Source: JANQRV01 sp964533785
GTDB lineage: Bacteria; Bacteroidota; Bacteroidia; Chitinophagales; Saprospiraceae
Assembly (NCBI GenBank): GCA_964533785.1
Contig: CAZHNG010000118.1
Span: 1 to 17,754, forward strand
Direction of reading: 5' to 3'
DNA length: 17,754 bases
Under the pieces are notes generated by a model. It was not told the origin of the DNA. It did no database searches and was given only the letters and a program-made list of their open reading frames with translations. A program made the position numbers and the translations under genes. Positions within the stretch are counted from its first letter, which is position 1. Each line of letters begins with the position of its first letter. Shown in pieces: positions 7,180-15,303 of this stretch.

Positions 7180-8022
7180 ATGAAGCAAGTATTTTTACTT
7201 TTTATTACTTTAACGTTATTCACCGCAAATATGTCAGCCCAGGCCTGTATGCCTGATACAACTGTTATTTCGGACACTGTTTTGATTTCCCCCCTCCCTT
7301 TTGATGCCGAGAACAGACCTGAAGCAGGCATCACCGATACCGCCTGTATCAATACTCCTTACGAATTTGTTTTTTCCCTGCGTATGCCCGATACTCTAGT
7401 CGTTGCCACTCTGCCTGCACCGGTGGATAGAGTGGAGTTAAGCACTGTTACCGGCGTTACCGGTTTGCCCGAAGGTATTTCCTTCGCTTGTGATCCTCCC
7501 AATTGTGTTTTTGAAGCTGGAGAAACCGGTTGTTTGGTACTTTCCGGAACGGCTACCAACACCGCCGATATTGGCGAAAACCCATTAACCTTTACGGGAA
7601 GGGCGTTTTTCACCAACGGCCTTTTTCTGGATATTAGCTTTCCCGATGAAAGCGGACAATTACCGGAGTCTTTTACCGGTTCTTACGTACTCAATCTAAA
7701 GGAAGAGGGAGCAGAGAATTGTTTCGATGCAACCGCAGTTGGGACCGATGATTACATCAGTCGCAACCTATCCATCAGTAATGCTCCGAACCCTTTTTCC
7801 GCTTTTACCCACATCAGAGTAACTTCTGATATAACCGAAACGCTGGAGTTTACAGTGATGGATTTTATGGGCAAGCAAATCCACCGTCAGGAGGTAAACA
7901 TTTTACAGGGTGATAATACGCTTTTCTTTGACGGCGCTGATCTCCCACAAGGTATTTATGTTTATTCCCTTTCCAATGAAAAAGGAAAGATCAGCAGGAA
8001 AATGATTGTTTCCAGAAACTGA
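7180..8022 (+). CDS. T9SS-secreted protein, short paralogue
   Basis: A 280-residue exported protein of unknown function. Residues 1-20 are a signal peptide (cleavage after MSAQA). The middle, about 22-190, is a beta-rich region with few charges and several Cys. It includes GLPEGISFACDPPNCVFEAG and ETGCLVLSGTA, which look like an Ig-like secreted module. The C-terminal 85 residues are a type A T9SS sorting domain: NAPNPFSAFTHIRV, a beta-strand pair, LPQGIYVYSLSNEKGK and KMIVSRN. Such proteins are exported to the periplasm by Sec, cross the outer membrane by T9SS and are released or anchored after removal of this domain. The N-terminal module appears shared with the next gene. It is followed by a strong hairpin. 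Adhesion or matrix roles are possible but unproven. Confidence 0.88.
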   Translation: MKQVFLLFITLTLFTANMSAQACMPDTTVISDTVLISPLPFDAENRPEAGITDTACINTPYEFVFSLRMPDTLVVATLPAPVDRVELSTVTGVTGLPEGISFACDPPNCVFEAGETGCLVLSGTATNTADIGENPLTFTGRAFFTNGLFLDISFPDESGQLPESFTGSYVLNLKEEGAENCFDATAVGTDDYISRNLSISNAPNPFSAFTHIRVTSDITETLEFTVMDFMGKQIHRQEVNILQGDNTLFFDGADLPQGIYVYSLSNEKGKISRKMIVSRN

Positions 8023-8033
8023 TTTTTATATCT

Positions 8034-8099
8034 TTGAGAATAAAGAGCTTAAACCGGAGCAAGTAGTCGAGCAGGTTTAAGCTCTTTATTCTCAATTTT
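8034..8099 (+). terminator. Perfect 22-bp hairpin, probable terminator
   Basis: Bases 8034-8055 (starting TTGAGAATAAAGAGC) and 8074-8095 (ending CTTTATTCTCAA) are exact reverse complements over 22 positions, with an 18-base loop, followed by TTTTCATTT. It starts 12 bases after the stop codon of the first T9SS gene. The position and trailing T residues fit a terminator. The stem is much longer and more A/T-rich than the one at 4566, so it may instead be an inserted palindromic element. Confidence 0.6.
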
Positions 8100-8141
8100 C
8101 ATTTCGCCAATCCTTATTGCTCAATACTCACCTTTAATTTT

Positions 8142-9938
8142 ATGAGGAAATTACTTTTTACCCTAGTGTTGTTAGGGGGAGGATATTGTCTAAATGCTCA
8201 ATCGGGCTGCCCCGACTGTTTAATTGAACTGCCGGAAGAAGTCACTGAAGATACGATTTACCTTTCGGAAGCTGCTTCCGGACAGGTAGGTGTAGGCTAC
8301 GAAAACGACGTTAGCTTTCGTCTGCCCAAAACGACTACACCCGTCAATGCTCAGGATCCTGCCACACCGGCGGGTATCAACCTGAGCGAAATTACCATCC
8401 TGAATGTTGCAAATGTTCCGCCAGGATTAAGTTGGCAGGCCAATCAATTAGAATTTGATGTTAGAGAACAAACCGATGGCTGTGTCAGATTTTGTGGTAC
8501 GCCGCTACAACCGGGTATTTACGATGTCGAAGTGGTCGTAAGGGCAAGAATAGCGGTTATTAACGAGACCACGTCGTTCACCTTTCCAATGGAAATATTG
8601 CCTTCCGAAAGTATAACGGCAGGGTTCACTACCATCAATGACAGCGGCTGTGGGGAATTATTAGCTACCTACAGCAATAATGTTCCCTCAAAGGGCAACC
8701 CTGGGATCACTTATTCATGGGATTTCGGCAATGGCATAACTTCCGTAGATGAAAACCCCGATCCACAATTTTACGATCAAACCGGAAGCTACGAAGTGAG
8801 CTATCAGGCCATTATCGATACCATCGGATTTATTATGAACGAAGTAGTGGTGAATGACGTAGACTGTGATGACCTTCTAAGTCGCCCTGATTTGATGATA
8901 AAATTGTTTGATCCGCAAGGGGAAGAAATTTTTTCATCACCGGAGGCAAGGAATACACAATTACCCGTCTCTTTTCCATTGAATGTTCAAATTGATACGG
9001 GTATGTATACCCTCCAGGTAATAGAGGATGACCAAGGATTGGAAGGTGGTGATAAGATCTGCGCCGAAGTGGATTTTACACAACTTTCCGGAGGTGCTTT
9101 TACCGGAGAGGGTTTTGATTTGGAAATCAACATCATCAATCCTCAAGATACGATCAACTCCCTGGATACCGTGCAGGTTTTTGAATTGCCGCCCGTGGCT
9201 TTTCTGGATACTGAATTTTTCAGCAGTAATTTTAATACTTGTGCCGGTGATTCGATCAAATTATCCATTGAAACTCAGGTTCCTGATATTCAATGGTATC
9301 AGGATAGCCTACCGGTTGGAGATGGAGGAAAAGTGCTGACTATTAAAGAGACCGGAAGTTATTGGGCCGTTATGACCAACGAATTGGGCTGTAGCCGGAC
9401 GACCGGCACTTTTACCACTGCTTTTCCTGAGTTACCCAATGAACCTGTTTTTGTAAACGACAATAATTTGCTTACCGTATTTGATACGACCCGTTTGCCC
9501 GAGGTGTATGACCTGAGCTGGTATCTGAATTTTAATCTCCTGGTTGGTATCAATGCCACTAGTTTTTGTGCAGCAGAATCGGGAAATTACATTTTAGAAG
9601 TAGTAGATCTGCGCACCGGTTGTATCCGGCTCTTCGAACAGTTTGTCGAATACGACCCTGCCTTTGCGGGTTGTACGCTTACTTCAACGGAAGAATTATC
9701 TGCTTTTCAAGACCTTAGCGTTTATCCCAACCCTAGTGAAGGCGTCTTTTACTTACCGGAAAGTGCCAGGGATTTGAATATGGCCGTTTTCAATAGCCAG
9801 GGACAAAGGCTAGGTATTACGAATACGGCATCTTCCCGTCTGGAGGTGGATCTATCAGCCTATCCCGATGGAATTTACTGGCTTAGGTTCAACGACGGAA
9901 ATCAGTCAAAGACACTGAAACTGCTTAAAAGCAAATAA
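8142..9938 (+). CDS. T9SS-secreted multidomain protein (PKD, Ig-like)
   Basis: A 598-residue exported protein with no enzymatic signature. The signal peptide covers residues 1-19 (cleavage after CLNA). Residues 20-145 form a Cys-containing module that resembles the middle of the preceding protein (FRLPKTT, NLSEITILNVANVPPGLSW, DGCVRFCGTP). Residues about 155-240 are a PKD domain (YSWDFGNGITSVDENPDPQF, GSYEVSYQAI). Residues 245-330 look like a C2-type beta-sandwich (RPDLMIKLFDPQGEEIFSS, YTLQVIEDD). Residues 355-430 are Ig-like (CAGDSIKLSI, IQWYQDS, GSYWAVMTNELGC). A T9SS type A sorting domain ends the chain (LSVYPNPSEGVFYLPE, YPDGIYWLRFNDGNQ, LKLLKSK). The domain set fits a surface or matrix protein that binds partners or polysaccharide; that role is inference. 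It lies 119 bases after its shorter paralogue and may be expressed separately because of the intervening hairpin. Confidence 0.88.
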   Translation: MRKLLFTLVLLGGGYCLNAQSGCPDCLIELPEEVTEDTIYLSEAASGQVGVGYENDVSFRLPKTTTPVNAQDPATPAGINLSEITILNVANVPPGLSWQANQLEFDVREQTDGCVRFCGTPLQPGIYDVEVVVRARIAVINETTSFTFPMEILPSESITAGFTTINDSGCGELLATYSNNVPSKGNPGITYSWDFGNGITSVDENPDPQFYDQTGSYEVSYQAIIDTIGFIMNEVVVNDVDCDDLLSRPDLMIKLFDPQGEEIFSSPEARNTQLPVSFPLNVQIDTGMYTLQVIEDDQGLEGGDKICAEVDFTQLSGGAFTGEGFDLEINIINPQDTINSLDTVQVFELPPVAFLDTEFFSSNFNTCAGDSIKLSIETQVPDIQWYQDSLPVGDGGKVLTIKETGSYWAVMTNELGCSRTTGTFTTAFPELPNEPVFVNDNNLLTVFDTTRLPEVYDLSWYLNFNLLVGINATSFCAAESGNYILEVVDLRTGCIRLFEQFVEYDPAFAGCTLTSTEELSAFQDLSVYPNPSEGVFYLPESARDLNMAVFNSQGQRLGITNTASSRLEVDLSAYPDGIYWLRFNDGNQSKTLKLLKSK

Positions 9939-9974
9939 ATCTGGCTGCTGTTATTATTTTCACTAAAATCTACT

Positions 9975-9982
9975 TAACATTG
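9975..9982 (+). promoter_or_regulatory. Possible coaD promoter element
   Basis: TAACATTG differs from the TAnnTTTG -7 consensus at one position and lies 30 bases before the coaD start. No convincing -33 element is seen upstream. It is offered only as the best candidate in the 74-base spacer. Confidence 0.3.
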
Positions 9983-10012
9983 GGCTGAAGAAAATCACCA
10001 GACAAGCTTATT

Positions 10013-10492
10013 ATGTCTAATATCGCCATTTTTCCAGGTTCTTTTGATCCAATTACGATTGGACATGTTGATATATTAGAAAGGGCACTGCCTTTGTTCG
10101 ATAAAGTCATCGTCGCAATAGGTGTGAATACCCATAAGAAATATCTATTTGATCTGGAACAACGGCTGGAGTGGTTAGAAGCTGTTTTTGCTTCAGAACC
10201 CAAAGTAGAAATAGATCATTTTCAAGGATTAACGGCGCATTACGCCAGAAAAATAAAGGCGCGCTATTTACTTCGCGGGCTACGGTATGCCTCAGACTTT
10301 GATTATGAGAAGACGATTTCTCAGCTTAATCACATTGTTGGATCTGGGTTGGAAACGATTTTTCTGATCAGTCGTCCGGAGTATTCACACATCAGCTCTA
10401 CCATCGTCCGCGAAATCATTATCGGAAAAGGAGATGCCTCTCCATTTGTACCCAAGGCTCTGAATCTGCCGGAATTAAACGCTCAAATCTAA
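10013..10492 (+). CDS. coaD: Phosphopantetheine adenylyltransferase
   Basis: Catalyses the penultimate step of coenzyme A synthesis: ATP plus 4'-phosphopantetheine gives dephospho-CoA and pyrophosphate. The 159 residues match the usual bacterial length. It belongs to the nucleotidyltransferase superfamily, with the T/HxGH signature as TIGH (residues 15-18) after PGSFDP. RGLR (88-91) coincides in numbering with the substrate-binding arginines of the E. coli enzyme. The C-terminal ISSTIVRE block binds ATP. The enzyme is a cytoplasmic hexamer in known cases. pruA starts 10 bases downstream, so the two are probably co-transcribed, although their pathways are unrelated. The sequence around the start, TTATGTCTAAT, is identical at the start of pruA. 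Confidence 0.97.
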   Translation: MSNIAIFPGSFDPITIGHVDILERALPLFDKVIVAIGVNTHKKYLFDLEQRLEWLEAVFASEPKVEIDHFQGLTAHYARKIKARYLLRGLRYASDFDYEKTISQLNHIVGSGLETIFLISRPEYSHISSTIVREIIIGKGDASPFVPKALNLPELNAQI

Positions 10493-10502
10493 ATACCAGG
10501 TT

Positions 10503-12134
10503 ATGTCTAATGCAACATTTCAAATACCAAGCCCACAAAATGAACCCGTACTCAGTTATGCTCCCGGAACACCGGAACGCCAAAAACTGAAGCAAACCAT
10601 TGCTTCAATGAAAAGCGTGCACACGGAAGTGCCGATGACGATTGGCGGAAAAAAAGTCAAAACTGCTAAAAAAGTAGATATTCATCCGCCACATGAATTA
10701 AGTCATACCTTAGGTCATTACTACCTGGGCGATCAAGAAACGGTAAAACAAGCTATTGATGCCGCCTTGGCAGCAAAAAAAGATTGGGAGAATATGCCGT
10801 GGGAAGAAAGAGCAGCTATTTTTCTTAAAGCGGCTGACTTGATCTCCGGCCCATACCGTGCTAAAATTAGTGCCGCAACAATGTTGTGTCAATCCAAAAA
10901 TGTATTTCAGGCAGAAATCGATGCAGTTGCGGAATTGGCGGATTTCTACCGGTTTAATGTACAATACATGACTGAGATCTATTCTCAGCAACCCAATAGC
11001 AGTAAGGATGTCTGGAATCGAATGGAATACCGGGCACTGGAAGGATTTGTCTTTGCCTTAACTCCATTTAACTTCTCTGCTATTGCGGGTAATCTGCCGG
11101 GAGCTCCGGCTTTAATGGGAAATACGGTTGTCTGGAAACCAGCAATGTCCCAGATCTATTCCGCAGCGGTGATCATGGAAATACTCGAAGAAGCCGGGCT
11201 TCCTCCGGGAGTAATTAATCTGATCTTCGTCAATGGACCGGATACGGGAGAGGTGATTTTTAACCACCCGGATTTTGCAGGCTTGCATTTCACCGGAAGC
11301 ACCGGTGTCTTCCAGAACTTGTGGGGAGTGATCGGTCAAAATATCGCGAATTACCGTTCTTACCCCAGGATTGTCGGTGAAACCGGAGGGAAAGATTTTG
11401 TGGTCGCTCACCCTTCAGCTCATGTTAAAGCCTTAGCTACAGCGCTCACCCGTGGGGCTTTTGAGTACCAGGGACAAAAATGTTCGGCCGCCTCGCGTGC
11501 TTACATTCCAGAAAGTATTTGGCCGCAAGTGAAGGTGTTTTTATTAGAGGATATTCGTTCTTTCAAAATGGGGCCGGTAGATGATTTTACCAATTTCGTC
11601 AATGCTGTCATTGATGAAAAAGCTTTTGATAAGATCAAATCCTACATCGATCAAGCTAAGGAAGATCCGGACGCGGATATCCTGATCGGCGGTAAGGCTG
11701 AAAAATCCATAGGATACTACATAGAACCGACAGTCATTCAGGTGAAAGATCCCAAATACCGCACTATGTGCGAAGAAATTTTTGGCCCGGTGCTGACCAT
11801 TTACGTTTATCCGGATGCAGAATTTGATGCTATCCTCGATTTAGTGGATGGTACTTCTCCTTATGCATTAACTGGATCGATCTTTGCCCGGGACCGCCAA
11901 GCTGTCCAGGCGGGGATAGAAAAGCTTCGTCACGCTGCGGGTAACTTTTATATTAATGATAAGCCAACCGGGGCAGTGGTAGGCCAGCAGCCATTCGGGG
12001 GCGCCCGTGGTTCCGGAACGAATGACAAAGCCGGTTCGATACTGAATTTATACCGTTGGACCTCTTTGCGAACGATTAAAGAGAATTTTGTACCTCCGAC
12101 GGATTACCGCTATCCGTTTCTACAGGAAGGATAA
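10503..12134 (+). CDS. pruA: L-glutamate gamma-semialdehyde dehydrogenase
   Basis: Oxidises glutamate gamma-semialdehyde (from 1-pyrroline-5-carboxylate) to glutamate with NAD+, the second step of proline breakdown. At 543 residues it is the stand-alone form, close in length and sequence style to mitochondrial ALDH4A1, not the PutA fusion. The aldehyde dehydrogenase motifs are complete: FNFSAIAGNLPGAPALMGN near the cofactor site, FTGSTGVF, the general base E293 in ETGGKD, the nucleophile C327 in YQGQKCSAASR, EEIFGPVLTIY, and PFGGARGSGTNDKAG near the C-terminus. No proline dehydrogenase (putB) gene is in the window, so the first step must be encoded elsewhere. It follows coaD by 10 bases. No obvious terminator follows, only repeat-type DNA. 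Confidence 0.96.
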   Translation: MSNATFQIPSPQNEPVLSYAPGTPERQKLKQTIASMKSVHTEVPMTIGGKKVKTAKKVDIHPPHELSHTLGHYYLGDQETVKQAIDAALAAKKDWENMPWEERAAIFLKAADLISGPYRAKISAATMLCQSKNVFQAEIDAVAELADFYRFNVQYMTEIYSQQPNSSKDVWNRMEYRALEGFVFALTPFNFSAIAGNLPGAPALMGNTVVWKPAMSQIYSAAVIMEILEEAGLPPGVINLIFVNGPDTGEVIFNHPDFAGLHFTGSTGVFQNLWGVIGQNIANYRSYPRIVGETGGKDFVVAHPSAHVKALATALTRGAFEYQGQKCSAASRAYIPESIWPQVKVFLLEDIRSFKMGPVDDFTNFVNAVIDEKAFDKIKSYIDQAKEDPDADILIGGKAEKSIGYYIEPTVIQVKDPKYRTMCEEIFGPVLTIYVYPDAEFDAILDLVDGTSPYALTGSIFARDRQAVQAGIEKLRHAAGNFYINDKPTGAVVGQQPFGGARGSGTNDKAGSILNLYRWTSLRTIKENFVPPTDYRYPFLQEG

Positions 12135-12151
12135 GATTAAGAGGTTGTCTG

Positions 12152-12187
12152 GAATTTTTCATGTAGAACTTACAAGTAGAAAAATTC
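12152..12187. repeat. 9-bp inverted repeat after pruA
   Basis: GAATTTTTC (12152-12160) and GAAAAATTC (12179-12187) are exact complements with an 18-base spacer that itself contains GTA/TAC. It begins 17 bases after the pruA stop codon. No T-run follows, so a terminator role is doubtful; it might act as an mRNA 3' end structure. Confidence 0.4.
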
Positions 12188-12195
12188 GCCACAAA

Positions 12196-12269
12196 CCTGC
12201 CTGTCGGTACCGTCAGCCGGTTTACTTGATCGTACCGTCACGTGCAGGCAGCCGTCACGGGCGGGCAGG
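12196..12269. repeat. GC-rich palindromic intergenic element
   Basis: This 74-base block is much more GC-rich than its surroundings. It has CTGCCTG (12197-12203) complementary to CAGGCAG (12245-12251), a direct repeat GTACCGTCA (12207-12215 and 12232-12240), and a right end GGGCGGGCAGG that mirrors the left end CCTGCCTG imperfectly. It looks like an interrupted-palindrome (REP-like) element. A related edge, TTTCCTGCCGGCC, occurs after gyrA at 3058-3070. The rest of the 12135-12404 spacer holds no gene that I can support. Confidence 0.45.
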
Positions 12270-12404
12270 AAAACAAAATTGTACTATTCCTTTTTGTGAA
12301 GATTTTGAGCTTTTGTGTTTTGGTAGCAACCCACGTACGTTTCACGTGAGAAATTGCTGAAAATTAGGGATAACTCATGTTAATCTTGTTCCAACCACAA
12401 TTTC

Positions 12405-13019
12405 ATGTTTGAATTCCTATCTTCTCTGGATGAGAACCTTGTAGAACTGATCGCTTATTTAGGCGTCCTGGCTTATTTGCTGTTCTTCGTGATGGTTTTT
12501 TGTGAGTCGGGAGTAGTGCCGATGATCTTTTTACCGGGCGATGGATTTGTCTTTTCACTGGGGGTGGTGGCGCGGCAGGGAGCTTTGGAAATATTCATTT
12601 TATTGCCCCTTTTGATCGTGGCAGGCATCAGCGGCTATTTTTTTAATTATTGGACAGGCGCAAAGTTGGGCCTCCAATTATTGGATAGACGCAAATGGGT
12701 AAAGCCGGAACACCTGGACAAAACGAGGGCGTTTTTTCGTACACACGGCCGGAGTGCGGTGTTCATCGGTAGGTTTATTCCCATCGTGCGTACGATCGTA
12801 CCCTTTGTGGCGGGGGTGGCGCATATGTCGAAATGGTATTTTGGGTGGTATAACTTGGTGGGCGGTACTATTCAGATCAGCACCTATTGCCTGGCAGGCT
12901 ATTTTTTAGGCCAGTTGCCTTTTGTAAAAGAAAACTTTATTTGGATCTATTTAGGAATGATCTTGGTCTCAACCGTACCTACTTTTATCACAGTCACTTA
13001 TAAAAGCAGGAAAAAATAA
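12405..13019 (+). CDS. DedA-family membrane protein (VTT domain)
   Basis: A 204-residue integral inner-membrane protein of the DedA/VTT family. Members are implicated in recycling undecaprenyl phosphate, the lipid carrier for cell-wall and surface-polymer synthesis, and in membrane homeostasis and proton-motive-force maintenance. The residues known to matter in E. coli YqjA have matching spacing here: E34 and D46 (in FCESG...PMIFLPGD, 12 apart) and R123 and R129 (in IGRFIPIVRTIVP, 6 apart), followed by FVAGVAHMSKWYF. Hydrophobic segments lie at about 16-33, 38-58, 61-83, 135-165 and 175-198, consistent with two re-entrant helices plus spanning helices. The specific substrate cannot be told from sequence. 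The next gene starts about 70 bases downstream on the same strand without a terminator, so co-transcription is likely. A weak -7-like TAATCTTG lies at 12381-12388. Confidence 0.92.
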   Translation: MFEFLSSLDENLVELIAYLGVLAYLLFFVMVFCESGVVPMIFLPGDGFVFSLGVVARQGALEIFILLPLLIVAGISGYFFNYWTGAKLGLQLLDRRKWVKPEHLDKTRAFFRTHGRSAVFIGRFIPIVRTIVPFVAGVAHMSKWYFGWYNLVGGTIQISTYCLAGYFLGQLPFVKENFIWIYLGMILVSTVPTFITVTYKSRKK

Positions 13020-13087
13020 TAAATTGCAGAACTCCCCAATAAATGTGTATTTTAGTACAAAATTCGGAAATACCAATGTCTTTGCCG

Positions 13088-15250
13088 ATGAGAAATAAAC
13101 TGCACTTCTTCTTCTTTTTCCTGATTATGCTAACCTCCTGTGATTCAGGCCCTTCCAGTAGTGTAGAACTTAATAATCCCCAAGTAAAAAGAATTAAAGT
13201 CATTTATCCGGAAACTGCTCCGGACAGCACCGTGGTGGAGCGTTATCATACGGTTCCGGTATCGGATTCATACCGTTGGTTGGAGGGCTATTCGACCAAC
13301 ACCAGAAGATGGTTGGCAGAGCAGAATTCGATCACTCAGCAGTACCTCGATTCTATCGATCTGCACCGGGTATTACAAAATAGTGTGCGTAAGTATTGGG
13401 ATTACGAACGTTATACTTTGCCTATCAAAAGAGGAACATACTATTTCTTTTCCAAAAATGAAGGTTTGGAACAACAGGATGTATGGTACCGGATGCGCGG
13501 CCCCAAAGGACGAATAGAAGAAGTTATGAACCCCAACCGCTTGCGAGATGGAGAGATTTTACAGTCGGCCAAACCTTCGGGAGACGGCCGGTATATCGCT
13601 TACCAGGTAGCTCAGAATGGTAGTAGCTGGAGGAAACTGAAGATCAAGGATCTCGACAACGACCGAGTCCTTAGCGACGAACTATTGGGGGTGAAACACT
13701 CCTGCGTCGCCTGGCACCGCGATGGATTTTACTACGCACGTTATGATTTTAATGCCATGGACAAGCGGATGGGAAGCAAGGATGCTTTTCACCAATTGTA
13801 TTACCATAAACTCGGTACGCCGCAATCGGATGATCGGATGATCTTTGCCGACCGTCAAAATCCTTACAGCATTGTAGATGTCAATACGACTCAGGACGGT
13901 AGTTTTCTGATCCTGAAAATCAAAAAAAATACCTTGGGTAATGCTTTTTGGTTCAAACGGCTGGATGATCCGGATGCCGATTTTCAAATTGGGGCTTCTG
14001 GCTATGACTATGAGTATCAGTTTATCGATAACATCGGTGATAATTTATTACTCAAAACCAATTATCAAGCCCCTAAAGGCCGTCTTGTGTTGATCAACGC
14101 CAAACGGCCTCAACCGGACTACTGGCAGGAAGTCATTCCGGAGTCCAAGGATGTTCTGCAAACCGTAGAATTAGTGAACAACAAAGTAGTGGCTTGCTAT
14201 TTAAGGGAAACCTACAGCGTCGCTAAGGTTTTCAATACGGAAGGTGGTTTTGTTGGAAATTTGAAACTTCCCGAGAAAGGAAGGGTTTGGTGTTTTGAAG
14301 GTGAGAAAGATGAAAATTTGGCCTTTTTTGGTTTTTCGACCTTGACCAAACCCATGTCGGTTTATGCCGTTGACGTAGATAAAATGGCTATTCGTCCGTA
14401 TTGGCGTCCGGAAGCTGCCGTGCAGTTGAGAGACTATACCATTGATCTTACACTCATCCGCAATAGCGATGGTGTTAATGTGCCGCTGTACCTGGTGCAC
14501 AAAACGGGAATGGTATTTGACGGCAACCATCCGGCGCTATTAGTAGTCAACGGCGGCCTTGGCGAACAGCTACTGCCGGAATTTAACCCAACCGGGTTAC
14601 ATTTACTCCCTTTTGTCGTGGAAAATGGCGGCGTATTCGCAATGGTTAATGTAAGGGGAGGTAAAGAGCTGGGGCGTAATTGGCAATTAGCGGGGCTGAA
14701 CCAAAAGAAACAAAATGCCATTAACGATTTTAAAGCCGCTGCCCGTTTTTTAGTGGCTAATAAGTATTCAAACAAAGAAAAACTGGCGGTATACGGAAGG
14801 GGGAATGGGGGGCTCGTCGTCGGTGCCAGCGCCGTTCAGCAACCCGATCTTTTCAAGGTGATCATTACGGAAGACGGGCTCTTTGATATGCTTCGCTACG
14901 ATCATTTTTCCATCGGTTGGCTTTGGGAAAAGGAATACGGAAATAGCAGGGAGAAGGATTTTTTCAATACGCTCATGTCTTACTCTCCTTTGCATAATAT
15001 CAATGACGAAAGGTATCCGGCTACCCTGGTCATTGCTGGGCAGCAAAATGATATCATCGTTCCCTGGCATTCCTATAAATTCGTAGCGGAACTCCAAACC
15101 CACCAAAAAGCTGATAGTCCTGTCCTGCTGCAAACCGATAGCGACGGATATCCAGTGAATAATATCACCTACCTGGATAACAGAATTCAACGATCAGTTG
15201 ATATATTAGCGTTTATGTATTATAATTTGGAAGGGCAGTTGTTGAAATAA
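13088..15250 (+). CDS. Prolyl-oligopeptidase-family lipoprotein, triad lost
   Basis: A full-length (720-residue) homologue of prolyl oligopeptidase (S9A). I start at 13088 because MRNKLHFFFFFLIMLTSC is then a clean lipoprotein signal with the lipidated Cys at 18; the frame also has Met at 13043 and 13076. The N-terminal family block is present (YPETAPDSTVVERYH, YRWLEGYS), then the seven-bladed propeller (about 80-430) and the alpha/beta-hydrolase domain (about 440-720) with NVRGGKELGRNW, SIGWLWEKEYG and YSPLHNI. The active site is gone. GGSNGG is GRGNGG, so the nucleophile Ser is G572. The catalytic Asp is N654 and the following Arg is I656. The segment holding the catalytic His (AGHG) is DGYP with no His. 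The oxyanion Tyr is N488. The S1-pocket Trp is kept (W613). No frameshift or stop interrupts it. It is therefore probably a non-catalytic binding or scaffolding protein in the cell envelope. Confidence 0.9.
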   Translation: MRNKLHFFFFFLIMLTSCDSGPSSSVELNNPQVKRIKVIYPETAPDSTVVERYHTVPVSDSYRWLEGYSTNTRRWLAEQNSITQQYLDSIDLHRVLQNSVRKYWDYERYTLPIKRGTYYFFSKNEGLEQQDVWYRMRGPKGRIEEVMNPNRLRDGEILQSAKPSGDGRYIAYQVAQNGSSWRKLKIKDLDNDRVLSDELLGVKHSCVAWHRDGFYYARYDFNAMDKRMGSKDAFHQLYYHKLGTPQSDDRMIFADRQNPYSIVDVNTTQDGSFLILKIKKNTLGNAFWFKRLDDPDADFQIGASGYDYEYQFIDNIGDNLLLKTNYQAPKGRLVLINAKRPQPDYWQEVIPESKDVLQTVELVNNKVVACYLRETYSVAKVFNTEGGFVGNLKLPEKGRVWCFEGEKDENLAFFGFSTLTKPMSVYAVDVDKMAIRPYWRPEAAVQLRDYTIDLTLIRNSDGVNVPLYLVHKTGMVFDGNHPALLVVNGGLGEQLLPEFNPTGLHLLPFVVENGGVFAMVNVRGGKELGRNWQLAGLNQKKQNAINDFKAAARFLVANKYSNKEKLAVYGRGNGGLVVGASAVQQPDLFKVIITEDGLFDMLRYDHFSIGWLWEKEYGNSREKDFFNTLMSYSPLHNINDERYPATLVIAGQQNDIIVPWHSYKFVAELQTHQKADSPVLLQTDSDGYPVNNITYLDNRIQRSVDILAFMYYNLEGQLLK

Positions 15251-15303
15251 ATAGTGAGAATTCAGAAAAATGAATATTGGTGCTTTGACTAAGGGATAGT
15301 TTT

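Noticed and set aside
12088..12360. 90-codon open frame spanning the pruA end and the following spacer
   Set aside because: It overlaps pruA in another frame and then reads through the GC-rich palindrome; its translation looks like random basic sequence.
14434..15190. Long minus-strand open frames within the prolyl-oligopeptidase homologue
   Set aside because: They are antisense shadows: no family resemblance, no signal, and the plus-strand frame is clearly homologous to a known family throughout.
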